Shown here: positions 1 through 11,589 of the stretch, piece by piece
How the letters are laid out: each line of letters starts with the position of its first letter
How positions within the stretch are numbered: position 1 is the first letter of the stretch
NCBI GenBank assembly: GCA_947462335.1
Contig: OX381704.1
Location: 122,384,065-122,448,064 of the forward strand
Direction: 5' to 3'
Length of the DNA stretch: 64,000 bases
From: Harmothoe impar
Lineage: Eukaryota > Annelida > Polychaeta > Phyllodocida > Polynoidae
Position numbers and translations under genes: made by a program
The notes under the pieces: model-generated
The model's input: only the letters and a program-made list of their open reading frames with translations
What the model was told of the DNA's origin: nothing
Databases searched by the model: none

Positions 1-785
1 TGGATCGGTATGGTATAGAGGGGGAGGATTACCCAGGTGTTTCACCCCTTTGGGCTTTACACAAGGGTACAGGGAATCCAACCTCTGCACATGCATGATA
101 TCCAAATGGACAATATATTTCTTGTAAACTTCACCTAATGACGGCTTAATCTACACACTGCAGTATTGGTGTTTATGGGAGTAGTACTGCTCTGTATGCT
201 GCACTTGTGAGTTACTCACCAGGACTGCACTCATGCACAGCACCTTGCCGACCTCACATTTACCATTTAACCCTTACATTTAACAAATGTCATATTTTAG
301 CGACTGAGTCCTTAGAGGGTTAAGGACTGAATAGTGTATCAGTGTCCATTTCTTCTCATGATGAACCAATTAAACCATTGCACCAATTGTAATATAATCC
401 TGCCCTCAGGCTGTAGTGGGAGATTAGCAATCCACTCCTTATTCTTCATGGAGTGCAGCAGCTTCAGTGATTTAACCAAAGAATGCCACATTTCACAGCT
501 CCTGGGAAACAACCAATGCTCGTATTTCACGGCTTTGTGACGTCATCAAAAACGGTGGTTTGTTCACATTTGAACGAGGTAGAAAAAAACTATTCTAGGC
601 CCCCCCTATCATAATTTACAGCCTCGGCCTACAGTCTCGTGGAATGGGAGTTGGAAACTATCAATAACTCAATCACATTTTCACTATTATCGGAAAAAAA
701 ATCTTATAAAATTGAATCCAATGTAAAAAATAGATTTTACCTAATTTTGTCAAAAGCGATGTATCTGATATGAAAAGGAAACACA
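1..785. other. Unassigned AT-rich flank with a MITE remnant
   Basis: No convincing gene. Positions about 190-320 resemble the TTAA-type MITE family (TCACCAGGACTGCACTCATGCA, and a right end TTTTAGCGACTGAGTCC...GGGTTAA ending at about 322). The short ORFs at 334-540 on both strands lack protein-like features. Confidence 0.5.
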
Positions 786-788
786 CTT

Positions 789-1020
789 TTAACTCTTTAA
801 GGACGGCATGATGCATTAATGAATCATAGCTTTGATCGTCATGATGCATGAATGCAGCCCTGGCGAGTAACTCATCATGCCCCCCCTATGGGATTGTGAC
901 ACTCCTGAAGGGTTGTCATGACACACTAATGCAGCACCGACGGGTTACTCGCCGGTGCTGCATTGGTGCATCATGATGACAAATGTCATCTTTTAGCGAC
1001 ATGCGTCCATAAAGGGTTAA
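789..1020. mobile_element. TTAA-type MITE, family M1 (piggyBac-like ends)
   Basis: Starts TTAACTCTTTAAGGACG and ends CGTCCATAAAGGGTTAA, an inverted repeat with TTAA at both edges. The interior holds paired palindromes around GCAGCCCTGG...GAGTAACTC and GATGCATGAATGCA. TTAA edges followed by CCC/CTC fit piggyBac-type insertion. The right end runs up to the candidate exon's donor side. Confidence 0.75.
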
Positions 1021-1050
1021 GTAGATTAAAAAGCATGATTTGAGTGTCGC

Positions 1051-1174
1051 ACCTGAAACTGGCGCGGAGTCTCCTCATGGCCGTCATGCGTTCGTCGTCC
1101 TCCTCGTCCTCCTCGTCTCCCTGAGCCCTGTGGTACACCCGCGTGGGCAGCGACTTACTCCTCCGCACCGACAT
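1051..1174 (-). CDS. Candidate first coding exon, acidic Glu/Asp run; function unknown
   Basis: On the minus strand an ATG at 1174 opens about 41 codons beginning MSVRRSKSLPTRVYHRAQGD, then a Glu/Asp cluster (about residues 20-28), then ERMTAMRRLRASF. The coding-like part ends in TTTCAG followed by GTGCGA at about 1051/1050, a good splice donor; the reading frame past it becomes AT-rich and unconvincing and overlaps the end of a MITE. An in-frame stop (TAA) lies upstream of the ATG, so this fits a first coding exon and not an internal one. Composition (GC-rich, charged, basic SKSLPTR motif) differs sharply from the flanking repeats. I do not recognise the protein. It could also be a chance ORF; no second exon was found. 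Confidence 0.35.
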
Positions 1175-1194
1175 GCTGCCCTCCTCCAGGGTAC

Positions 1195-1800
1195 GACTCC
1201 CTGACCCTTACTACAGCACTGGGCATCTCACTGGTACTCTCTCAGACTCACTGATAACTCCTAAAGCCTGCAGAATACTGAGACCCTCACTGGTACTCTG
1301 TTAGACTGCCTGATAACTCCTAAAGCCTGCAGAGTCTCATTGGTACTCTCTCACTGAGACTCTTAATAGAACTCTTTCACTGGGATTCTCTTATGGAGAA
1401 TATCACTGGTTCTCTCTGGCTGGAACTCTCAAGAATGCTCTCTTACTGAGACTCTCACTGGTACTCTTAATTGTAGTCTCTCACCGGTACTCTCTCCGAC
1501 CGCCTGATAACTCCTGAAGCTTTCAGAATATCACTGGTACTGCCTGACTGAAACTCTCAATGGTACTCTTATTGGTAGTCTCTCATTGGTACTCTCTTAC
1601 TGAGACTCTCAATGGTACTCTTATTGGTAGTCTCTCATTGGTACTCTCTTACTGAGACTCTCAATGATACTCTCTCAGACTGCCTGTTAAATCCTGAAGA
1701 TTGCAGAATGTCACTGGTACTCTCTCACTGAAACTCTTACTGCCCTTTTAATGGTACTCTCTCACTGGTACGCTCTCACTGAGACTTTGTAATAATACTC
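1195..1800. repeat. Degenerate CTCTCACTGGTACT-type tandem repeat
   Basis: Many imperfect copies of CTCTCACTGGTACTCT and ACTGAGACTCTC. A block of about 52 bp around CTCAATGGTACTCTTATTGG is duplicated at 1556-1660. No coding potential. Confidence 0.75.
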
Positions 1801-2280
1801 CGGCAATAAAAGGAACTGAATCCCAATGCTGTGAGTCCAATTATACACTATACCGCTTTGCATCAATTCACCGTAATCCGAGTATACATTTACTACTAAT
1901 TAGCACATAGATTGTGGATACCGTCGTATTTGTTATGTGCGTCTTACGCCTTTTCATGTTTGGCTGTCAGATATGTATACTGTGTACATCCTCTAGGCAT
2001 GTCTCTCTTTCAGTAAAGTAGCGTGACTCCATCGTACATGTCAAGTTTTACCGTATTTCTCTCATTTCCCTGACTCTAATTTCCTTGGGTCATATTTGAT
2101 ATTTTGAAATTACTGACGCTTTTGTAACCGATATCCACTGTTCGAATTTTTTCATTTTCCAGTTACCCAGTGTATTCCTGTTACCTGCTGCTGATCTGTA
2201 CACAATGGTACCTGAGTCGATATCAGCGTACAGCCTCCAGGTGTGTAGGGTGTGAGTAGGCGGTACTCCCAGCCTTATAG
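1801..2280. other. No recognisable feature
   Basis: Mixed-composition DNA without long ORFs, palindromes or family repeats that I could see. Confidence 0.5.
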
Positions 2281-2282
2281 AG

Positions 2283-2420
2283 GGGGATATAGAGGTAGAG
2301 TCACTCTGCTACCCAGGCCTTACACCACACATACTCAATGTCACAGAGTGGCAGGTAGAGGTACAGTCACTCTGCTACCCAGGCCTTACACCACACATAC
2401 TCAATGTCACAGAGTGGGAT
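2283..2420. repeat. 66-bp tandem duplication
   Basis: Two copies of a 66-bp unit containing TCACTCTGCTACCCAGGCCT (starting at 2301 and 2367), with a third partial edge (GATATAGAGGTAC). It creates the internal peptide duplication of the 2252-2728 ORF, which I do not regard as a gene. Confidence 0.85.
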
Positions 2421-2679
2421 ATAGAGGTACCTACGCTGATCTGAGGATCAAGCTCATCACGTGCCTCATGACTAATGGTACCACACGCTTGTCATACAGT
2501 CAGGAACCACGCGCCTGTCCTTTAGCCAAGGTTTTCGGTGATAAATGTCTACACGCAAGCAGCCTTTGGTACAATATCTGGTCTTACCATTGTAAGACTA
2601 GACAATATCCAGGTGCTTATTACCAAGTTCTAGGCAGCCTGGCAGTGGGTTACTTATATTCAAAAAAGCCTCAAGGTAA

Positions 2680-2735
2680 TTCTTACCCAGGGTTTGAACC
2701 ACTGACCTACTGCACCTTATACCACTAGGTGCCTG
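2680..2735 (-). repeat. tRNA-derived SINE-like head
   Basis: On the minus strand there is an A-box-like CTAGTGGTATAAGGTG and a B box GTGGTTCAAACCCTGGG (2688-2703) at tRNA-like spacing. A full cloverleaf is not evident, so this is a SINE head or a tRNA relic. Confidence 0.5.
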
Positions 2736-2939
2736 CTGCAGTGTAACCTCAGGGGTGTAAATCCTGCCTATTCCTATATCTACCAGCAGCACACGGCTGC
2801 CTCCGCTGCTCCCCGTGACTCCCGGTATCCTAAGGAGGAGGTGATTAGTCTCTATAGTGGTTTGCTGCCCGTGTCACTGAGGGGGGTCTGATCGCCTCGC
2901 TCTGTGCCTCTGTACTGCCGGCTTCAGGTGGTCGTGAGA

Positions 2940-3090
2940 CCCGCGACTTACCCCCCCCCTCCCCGCCCCCCCATGCCGCGACACCCCCCCCCCCCTGCAT
3001 GCCTCTCCCCCATTGATCCTCCGGGCATCGATCTGAGCATCAACCCCTGACGACAGACGACAGAGGACGCGTGGTGACAAGGAGTGGTCC
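2940..3090. other. C-rich tract
   Basis: Several C runs of 7-11 bases (2951-2993) followed by GC-rich DNA; overlapping minus-strand Gly-rich ORFs here are composition artefacts. Confidence 0.6.
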
Positions 3091-3099
3091 CCACCCTCC

Positions 3100-4130
3100 T
3101 GCTACCACTACCTGGGGGGAGCACCTTAACCCACCCTGCCACCCTGCTACCCCCCAGCTATAGTAAGTCTCTGAACACCCACCCAGGCCCTCCCTACCTG
3201 CTACCAGGCTACCACCTTGAACGCCTTAACCCACCCTCCTACCTCCCACCTATAGTAAGTCTCTGAACACCCACCCAGGCCCTCCCTACCTGCTACCAAG
3301 CTACCACCTTGAACACCTGAACCCACCCTGCCCCCTCCCACCTATAGTAAGTCTCTGAACACCCACCCAGGCCCTCCCTACCTGCTACCAAGCTACCACC
3401 TTGAACACCTTAACCCACCCTGCCCCCTCCCACCTATAGTAAGTCTCTGAACACCCACCCAGGCCCTCCCTACCTGCTACCAAGCTACCACCTTGAACAC
3501 CTGAACCCACCCTGCCACCTCCCACCTATAGCAAGTCTCTGAACTGCTGCTGAACACCCACCCAGCCAGTCCCCACCCTCCCTGCTACCACCTACCTAGG
3601 GGAACCTACCTTAACACACCTTACAATGCTAACCACCCCACACTCCTCCCTGCCACCACCCACCTATAGTATGTCTCTGAGCACCCACCCTGCCAGTACC
3701 TACCTGGTACCAAGCTACCTGGGGGGACCTACCTTATCCTATCTTACCAACCTACCTTCCTACCAGCCACCACCTGCCTCCACTCACCCATAGTAAGTCT
3801 CTGAACACCCTCCCAGCCAGTCCCTACCCTCCTGCTACCACCCACCTTACCACCTCCCTACCACCCACCTATAGTAAGTCTCTGAACACCCTCCCAGCCA
3901 GTCTCTACCCTCCCTGCTAACAAGGGGGGACATAAAGGCACCTCAGCACCCTCCTCCCAGTCACCACCCACCACCCACCACCCACCACCCACCACCCACC
4001 TATGGTAAGTCCCCACCGTCCCTGGTACCACCTATCTGGGGGAACCTACCTTAACCCACCTTACAATGCTAACCACCCCACCCTCCTCCCAGTCACCACC
4101 CACCTATGGTCTCTCAGTTGGTGATAACCT
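3100..4130. repeat. 92-bp C-rich tandem array, decaying rightwards
   Basis: Five regular copies spaced 92 bp (TAGTAAGT or TAGCAAGT at 3161, 3253, 3345, 3437, 3529), each containing TATAGTAAGTCTCTGAACAC, CCACCCAGGCCCTCCCTACC and CTGCTACCAAGCTACCACC. Degenerate copies carry on near 3665, 3790, 3871, 4000 and 4106. Each unit holds a perfect GTAAGT donor-like hexamer. Confidence 0.88.
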
Positions 4131-4480
4131 GAATCTACCTTCTACACATTTATAAACCCACCTTGTCAACCTAACTCCATCTATCACCCTATCTGTCACT
4201 CCCTCCCTCCCCTCCCTCCCTGTTACCAAACTACCTTAGGGGAACATTCCCCCACCTTAGCACCCTCCGTGCCACATTTATGGTACCTAGAACCCTACCC
4301 CCCCCCCCCTCCTGCACCTCCCACCTCACCACCTACCACCCACCAAGATACCTGGTTGTGAACGTTGACTGTACCCACCCTGCCACCCTACCATTCACTC
4401 AGCCCCCAGCAACATACATGGAGTGTTTTAGCTGTAGATGAGGTGAATAAAGACTGCTAGTACATCATGTGTGCAGTCAG
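4131..4480. other. C-rich low-complexity DNA
   Basis: Continues the CCACCC-rich composition with CCTCCC runs and a C run at 4300-4310; no gene. Confidence 0.5.
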
Positions 4481-4481
4481 T

Positions 4482-4706
4482 AGCGGAAAAAATCTCTGAT
4501 AAACCGCCTCCCTTATAAGCCCCCCCCCAAGTTTGACACAATGCTATAAGCCGAATTTGGACCCATTCAAACCTCGTTAGACTATAATTTACTTGATTAA
4601 AGAACTCCCTTATGAGCCCATCCCCCTCTTGAGACAATGCTATAGGCCGAATCAGGCCTAAAATACCTAGAAAAGGTCAGCTTATCAGAGATGTTTTACG
4701 GTATAC
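4482..4706. mobile_element. MITE family M2 (TTTTACGGTA ends), diverged
   Basis: Contains ATAAGCC blocks (CTTATAAGCC, GCTATAAGCCGAATT) and ends GATGTTTTACGGTATAC; the left end (CGGAAAAAATCTCTGATAAACCG) is the weaker partner, and ATCTCTGATAA/TTATCAGAGAT forms the inverted pair. Confidence 0.6.
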
Positions 4707-5059
4707 ACCCGCGATGACACTGCTGACAAGGTGTAGACCCTAGTGCTGCCACCAGGGGGGCAGCATATCACCCACACAGTGCCTCCTTACCCACCTGAGG
4801 GCACCTTGAGCCACCTTACCCAGCCTTGACACCAGTACAAGCAGTCTCCGAGCTGCTGGCTGGGTCAACTAAAGGCCAAATTTCACCCTCATGCTTATAT
4901 AACAGAGACATATTTATTCCTATTTTTTTGAAATTCAAGATTTCCTATGCTTTAGCACTGAAGGGCCGTATTCAATGCCCCCCATTGAATACAATGTGGC
5001 CATATTCAAAGGGCTGGGAAAAAAATTATTTTCGTCATTAATGGCTTCGAATAAAAAAT

Positions 5060-5190
5060 AAACACAAATGCCAACTACATATATACCGTCTCTGTTGCAT
5101 TTCACAAGTGGGGGCTGAGGCATGTGGCCCCAGCCCCCACTTGTGAAATGCAACAGAGACAGTATCAATGGGCGTTGGCATTTGTCTATA
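5060..5190. repeat. Long perfect hairpin
   Basis: Arms of 30 bp, GTCTCTGTTGCATTTCACAA... (5088-5117) and its exact complement (5131-5160), around a 13-base loop; outer arms AAATGCCAAC (5066-5075) and GTTGGCATTT (5174-5183) also pair. A related but looser sequence is at 43517-43590 (AAATGCCAATGTCC...GTCTCTGTCATATTTCACA). Probably a MITE. Confidence 0.8.
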
Positions 5191-5399
5191 TATTGCAGTG
5201 TTTGAGACCGATTTCAAGTCCCTGTACCCTTGGATACCATTTACTGTATCACAATTGCAGCTGCATATCATAAGAGCAGTGATGAGGCTGACGAGGACTG
5301 CCTACCAGTCGGCAGCGGTGACAAGAAGCGATCAGCCGGCCACCTTATTGCCCCCTGAGGGGTCTGCTGCTGCACCTCCTCCACCTGCCTGACTATCTG

Positions 5400-8205
5400 T
5401 GGTGAAAAACGATGCCTATAGTAGGTCTGTGAGCTGCCTGTAGTAGGTCTGTGAGCTGTTGGTGAGGCTGACACAGGCTGCCTACAGTAGGTCTGTGAGC
5501 TGTTGGTGAGGCTGCCTACAGTAGGTCTGTGAGCTGCTGGTGAGGCTGCCACAGGCTGCCTACAGTATGTCTGTGAGCTGTTGGTGAGCTGACACAGGCT
5601 GCCTACAGTAGGTCTGTGAGCTGTTGGTGAGGCTGACACAGGCTGCCTACAATAGGTCTGTCAGTTGTTGGTGAGGCTGACAGAGGCTGCCTACAGTAGG
5701 TCTGTGAGCTGTTGGTGAGGCTGACACAGGCTGCCTACAGTAGGTCTGTGAGCTGTTGGTGAGGCTGACAGAGACTGTCTGTAGTAGGTCTGTGAGCTGT
5801 TGGTGAGGCTGACAGAGGCTGCCTGTAGTAGGTCTGTGAGCTGTAGGTGAGGCTGACAGAGGCTGCCTACAGTAGGTCTGTGAACTGTTGGTGAGGCTGA
5901 CAGAGGCTGCCTACAGTAGGTCTGTGAGCTGTAGGTGAGGCTGACAGAGGCTGCCTACAGTAGGTCTGTCAGTTGTTGGTGAGGCTGACAGAGGCTGCCT
6001 ACAGTAGGTCTGTGAGCTGTTGGTGAGGCTGAAATAGGCTGCCTACAGTAGGTCTGTGAGCTGTTGGTGAGGCTGCCTACAGTAGGTCTGTGAGCTGCTG
6101 GTGAGGCTGCCACAGGCTGCCTACAGTATGTCTGTGAGCTGTTGGTGAGCTGACACAGGCTGCCTACAGTAGGTCTGTGAGCTGTTGGTGAGGCTGACAC
6201 AGGCTGCCTACAATAGGTCTGTCAGTTGTTGGTGAGGCTGACAGAGGCTGCCTACAGTAGGTCTGTGAGCTGTTGGTGAGGCTGACACAGGCTGCCTACA
6301 GTAGGTCTGTGAGCTGTTGGTGAGGCTGACAGAGACTGTCTGTAGTAGGTCTGTGAGCTGTTGGTGAGGCTGACAGAGGCTGCCTGTAGTAGGTCTGTGA
6401 GCTGTAGGTGAGGCTGACAGAGGCTGCCTGTAGTAGGTCTGTGAGCTGTAGGTGAGGCTGACAGAGGCTGCCTACAGTAGGTCTGTGAGCTGTAGGTGAG
6501 GCTGACAGAGGCTGCCTACAGTAGGTCTGTGAGCCGTTGGCGAGGCTGACAGAGGCTGCCTACAGTAGGTCTGTGAGCTGCTGATTAGGCTGACAGAGGC
6601 TGCCAACAGTAGGTCTGTGAGCTGTTGGTGAGGCTGACAGAGGCTCTGCAGTAGGTCTGGGAGCTGTTTGCGAGGCTGACAGAGACTGCCTACAGTAGGG
6701 CTGTGAGCTGTTGGTGAGGCTGACACAGGCTGCCTACAGTAGGTCTGTGAGCTGTTGGTGAGGCTGACAGAGGCTGCCTACAGTAGGTCTGTGAGCTGTA
6801 GGTGAGGCTGACACAGGCTGCCTGTAGTAGGTCTGTGAGCTGTTGGTAAGGCTGACACAGGCTGCCTACAGTAGGTCTGTGAGCTGTTAGTGAGGCTGAC
6901 AGAGGCTGCCTACAGTAGGTCTGTGAGCTGTTGGTAAGGCTGACACAGGCTGCCTACAGTAGGTCTGTGAGCTGTTGGTGAGGCTGACAGAGGCTGCCTA
7001 CAGTAGGTCTGTGAGCTGCCTGTGAGGCTGACAGAGGCTGCCTACAGTAGGTCTGTGAGCTGTTAATGAGGCTGACAGAGGCTGCCCATAGTAGGTATGT
7101 GAGCTGTTGGTGAGGCTGACACAGGCGACCTACAGTAGGTCTGTGAGCTGTTTTGAGGCTGACAGAGGCTGCCTGCAGTAGGTCTGTGAGCTGTTGGTGA
7201 GGCTGACAGGGGCTGCCTATAGTAGGTCTGTGAGCTGTTGGTGAAGCTGACAGGGGCTGCCTATAGTAGGTCTGTGAGCTGTTGGTGGGGCTGACACAGG
7301 CTGCCTACAGTAGGTCTGTAGAGATGTTGGTGAGGCTGACACAGGCTGCCTGCAGTAGGTCTGTGAGCTGCTGGTGAGGCTGACAGAGGCTGCCTACAGT
7401 AGGTCTGTGCGCTGTTGGTGAGGCTGACAGAGGCTGCCTACAGTAGGTCTGTGAGCTGTTGGTGAGGCTGACAGAGGCTGCCTGTAGTAGGTCTGTGAGC
7501 TGTTAATGAGGCTGACAGGGGCTGCCAACAGTAGGTCTGTGAGCTGTTGGTGAGGCTGACAGAGGCTGCCTACAGTAGGTCTGTGAGCTGTTGGTGAGGC
7601 TGACAGGGGCTGCCAACAGTAGGTCTGTGAGCTGTTGGTGAGGCTGACAGAGGCTGCCTACAGTAGGTCTGTGAGCTGTTGGTGAGGCTGACAGGGGCTG
7701 CCAACAGTAGGTCTGTGAGCTGTTGGTGAGGCTGACAGAGGCTGCCTGTAGTAGGTCTGTGAGCTGTTGGTGAGGCTGACAGAGGCTGCCTACAGTAGGT
7801 CTGTGAGCTGTTGGTGAGGCTGACAGAGGCTGCCTACAGTAGGTCTGTGCGCTGTTGGTGAGGCTGACAGAGGCTGCCTACAGTAGGTCTGTGAGCTGCT
7901 GGTGAGGCTGACACAGGCTGCCTGTAGTAGGTCTGTGAGCTGTTGGTGAGGCTGACAGGGGCTGCCTACAGTAGGTCTGTGAGCTGTTGGTGAGGCTGAC
8001 AGAGGCTGCCTACAGTAGGTCTGTGAGCTGTTGGTGAGGCTGACAGGGGCTGCCTACAGTAGGTCTGTGAGCTGTTGGTGAGGCTGACAGGGGCTGCCTA
8101 CAGTAGGTCTCTGAGCTGTTGGTGAGGCTGACAGAGGCTGCCCTTAGTAGGTCTGTGAGCTGTTGGTGAGGCTGACAGAGGCTGCTTGTAGTAGATCTGA
8201 ACTGT
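5400..8205. repeat. Very large 44-bp minisatellite
   Basis: About 60 copies of a 44-bp unit, for example GAGGCTGCCTACAGTAGGTC followed by TGTGAGCTGTTGGTGAGGCTGACA. A segment is duplicated at a 561-bp offset: the rare variant CAATAGGTCTGTCAGTTG occurs at about 5650 and 6211 within long matching flanks. Minus-strand ORFs repeating SASPTAHRPTVGSLCQ are a by-product. No regulatory or coding role is evident. Confidence 0.95.
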
Positions 8206-8650
8206 TCTGGTAGCTTTTAAAAGTAACAAAAAAGACTACAACACAAAGCTAACAGAGCTGCTGTATGTTGCTGGAATGAAGGCACCTAGCTGAGAGGCAA
8301 TCCTTCAGACCATTGTGGGGAGCTCAGCTCGCCGACAACCTTTCCACACTTGATTGGCCAATAAAAGTTCTCGTCAGTTGAAGGGAGGCCTTGTGTCCTG
8401 GCAATAGCTCCATGCTATTAGAGGCATTGTTATTGCTGGCGGTGGCGAAGGGGGATACGTTGGGCAGGACTTGCATGAAAATACTTCGCAGCCATTTTAC
8501 AAAATGAAGCAGGGTGATATAGCTCTTAATTGTACATTATATAAGTGCTTCCCTATTTTTGTTTCATTTGAAAATTGAAAATTAGTATTTCATGTTGTTA
8601 TTGACAGGTGTTAGTGACAGATATTGGTGAAAATTGTTCAAAGATTGGTT
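8206..8650. other. Low-copy-looking DNA, no feature
   Basis: Mixed composition from the array edge onward. Nothing protein-like or palindromic noted. Confidence 0.45.
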
Positions 8651-9358
8651 TTAAAGGTAGAAGCCAGGGTTCGGTCAATTTTGATCTACCAACAATTTCT
8701 CTTAATCACTTGGGACTATATTAGTTTGATACAAAATAATATGATAAAAGCAAAACAATCAATACTTCATAGTGCTAGATTTGATATATTGGCAATTGAA
8801 CATAGGACACCCTTAACAATAGCCGGATATGGGAAAATTGACCGATAATATCTCAACCCAACTCTCAGATGTTTAGAGGAGATCATTAGTAGCACAATCA
8901 ATCCAAAGAAAGTAGTTTTCATAGGTGAAACTGAAGAGCCATGACGGATTTAGGAGAAAAACATGAATCTAGAAAATTGTATTTTTTCTGCATTTTGCAA
9001 CACAGAAAAAAAAATTGGCAACAATTTTTAACCAAAACCATAGCCATCTGTACATACGATCATGTGATACATTTTACTATCAAAATAGAAGTGATTCATT
9101 GATGAATTAATACAGTTTGGCAATTATTCAAATATTTTCTAGTCGGTCCAAACGCCTATAATAGAGTAGCACACATCTTTTAGCAGCAATGAAAAGCAGT
9201 GACAAGATGTGTAGAGCACTATGATGTGACATATTAAGGGTTAGTAAAGGTGAGTTAGGACATATACAAGAGAGCAATATACTTTTATCATGATTATAGG
9301 TGGTTTCATTTTTTTGCCACTAGGTGCCGTATGCGTAGACCCTGGCTTCTACCTTTAA
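8651..9358. mobile_element. Candidate 708-bp element with perfect 20-bp inverted ends
   Basis: TTAAAGGTAGAAGCCAGGGT at 8651-8670 has its exact complement ACCCTGGCTTCTACCTTTAA at 9339-9358. The AT-rich interior has no transposase ORF. TTAA at both tips suits a TTAA-targeting non-autonomous element, but no second copy was seen. Confidence 0.55.
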
Positions 9359-10420
9359 TACCTCTAATTTGCTGGTTTACTGACTCAATTTTGAAAATGC
9401 CACCTATCCACAGGATATATTTTGTTCAAAATGAACAATAGTGTTCAATATGCCCATACTGCATGTCCTAACTGTTGTATTTAACATTATTTGCCATAAT
9501 TCAGATTAGAATTCAGTCAATTGTCAGTTTTAGGCTCAATTTAAGACTTTTGGAGTGCACGCCATAATTCCCCCATCCAGAAAAAAACTCTAAAAAATAC
9601 TGTACCTGGGCCACATTGGACCCTCTAAATGGGCTCAAATTAGCCGTACATGACATTATATTGTTCTCCAAATCCTCCAAATATGATATTGTACTAACGC
9701 TTGGAACACATTTAAGTATGATTTAAAATATGGAAAAAATCGGACCATGTCACTTTAAGCTGTGGTGATTAAAGCAGTGCTTCAAAGGGCACTGTGAGTA
9801 AAGGGGAGTTTTCATGATGTGGGAGATGCATACAACCTACCTCCATCATTACAGCCATAGAGCTTTAAAGACGGGTTAGGAGCTAATTTGTGGTCAATTT
9901 TACTTTCAGTTTTTCACTGTATTTCTGTTCATTATATCCATATGAATATGTGTGTAGCTTTTTAAATCATTCTGATCCTTGTAAATGCAGAGAGAGTATA
10001 GAAAGTATAGAGAGAACCCAGTGAGGACACCCCTTTCTCTAATAGAGTCTGGACCCTGACCTATTCTGGCTATGGATTGCTCTACCTTTTATGGATTATT
10101 TGTATCATAATGGTTTAAAAATCTACACACCTATTTATAGGGCCATTATAAACACAAATACATTGAAAAAAATGAAAAATAAAAGTTGAACCCAAATGTT
10201 CTCCTAACCCATCTTTAATTCATCATGTAAAGGAGAGATTCATCATTTTGAGGGAGATGCATACAACCTGCTTCCATCGTTAGAGCCATAGTGCTTTCAT
10301 ACATTATGTGCACATATTGATATGATGCATCAACACACTGGTTATTCCCAGTGCTGTGTCGTTGTTCCACGCTGACAAATGAACATGAACCTTGAGGGAT
10401 GATGCACACCTTTACTGTTA
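9359..10420. repeat. AT-rich region with one direct repeat
   Basis: A block of about 60 bp around GGGAGATGCATACAACCT and GAGCCATAG/CAGCCATAG occurs at 9819-9870 and 10252-10300 at roughly 85-90% identity. No gene visible. Confidence 0.6.
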
Positions 10421-10679
10421 CCCCACCTACACCCCACCACCCAGTACCCCCTCCCCCCCAAGCCCCCCCCCCCCACCAACCCGGTACATAGCAGCACTAC
10501 ACACACACTACTGTGTGACACCTACCTGCTGCCACACCCTACGTACACTCTCCATACAACACATTGTTACCTCCACATCTCTGCACGAACCCATAGTGGA
10601 GGAAGGAAGTGGTTCAGGGAGGAAGGAAGGACCTGCCTTCACGGTTTTGGCATCAATGGGACAGAGGTACAATGACATG

Positions 10680-11280
10680 GGGGACAGGAGAGTGGTGCCA
10701 CTGCATTTAGGTTGGCAAACAGGAGAGTGGCACCACAGCTGCCTGTAGGTTGGGGCAGAGATACAAGGAGTGGGGAGGTGTGTTACACTTACATGCGAGT
10801 GGTGCCAGCTGCCTGTAGGTTGGGGCAGATATACTAGGAGCGGGGCGGTATGTGACAGGAGAGTGGCAACAGCTGCCTGTAGGTTGGGGCAGAGATACCA
10901 AGAGCGGGGTGGTGGGTGACAGGAGAGTGGCACTAGCTTCTTGTAGGTTGGAGCAGAGACAAGGAGTGGGGCAGTGTGTGACAGGAGATTGGTGCCGGTT
11001 GCCTGTAGGTTGGGGCAGAGATACAAGGAGTCGGGCGGTGTATGACAGGAGAGTGGGACTAGCCTCTTGTAGGTTGGGGCAGAGATACAAGGAGCGGGGT
11101 GGTGGGTGACAGGAGAGATACAAGTAGTGGCTACCAGGAGAGTGGCAACAGCTGCCCATAGGTTGGAGCAGAGATACAAGGAGTGGCTACCAGGAGAGTG
11201 GCAACAGCTGCCTAGAGGTTGGGGCAAAGATACAAGTAGACGGGCCATGTGACAGGAGAGTGGGACCAGCTGTAGGTTCC
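10680..11280. repeat. 64-bp minisatellite
   Basis: About nine copies of a roughly 64-bp unit with GGAGAGTGGCACCAGCTGCC, TGTAGGTTGGGGCAGAGATA and CAAGGAGTGGGGCGGTG. Shortened units occur near 11125-11190. The long minus-strand ORF (10508-11377, LYLCPNLQ repeats) is a by-product. Preceded by C/A-rich sequence at 10425-10500. Confidence 0.92.
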
Positions 11281-11589
11281 CATCAGCTTCAATCAGCCGC
11301 AGCTCAGCCTGTTGTGGCACCCTGGTAGTGGAGGCATGTAGTGGGGCCTGAGGCACTGAGCCCAACCTATGGCACATCTCTAAGCTGTTAACTGTTAAAG
11401 ACTCAAAAAGGCTGAGCAGGTGTTTCTCGCTACTTTTTTTGTACTAAGACTAACTGTAGGCCTCAACGTAAAATGAAGTGCAAAGAAATTTGACTTACAT
11501 TATGAGTGTCTTTTTTCAGGACTATCTATCATAGAACCTCAGTTATATGCCAAATTGCTTTGAGCTTTTCCTTCTTGCTATAGCCAAAT

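Noticed and set aside
2252..2728. 158-residue plus ORF
   Set aside because: Its first half is the 66-bp tandem duplication and its second half overlaps a SINE-like head on the other strand.
5268..6726. Minus-strand ORFs repeating SASPTAHRPTVGSLCQ
   Set aside because: They are read-throughs of the 44-bp minisatellite; the frame changes with each indel and there is no start context or domain.
10508..11377. 289-residue minus ORF with LYLCPNLQ repeats
   Set aside because: It follows the 64-bp minisatellite; three overlapping frames are equally open.
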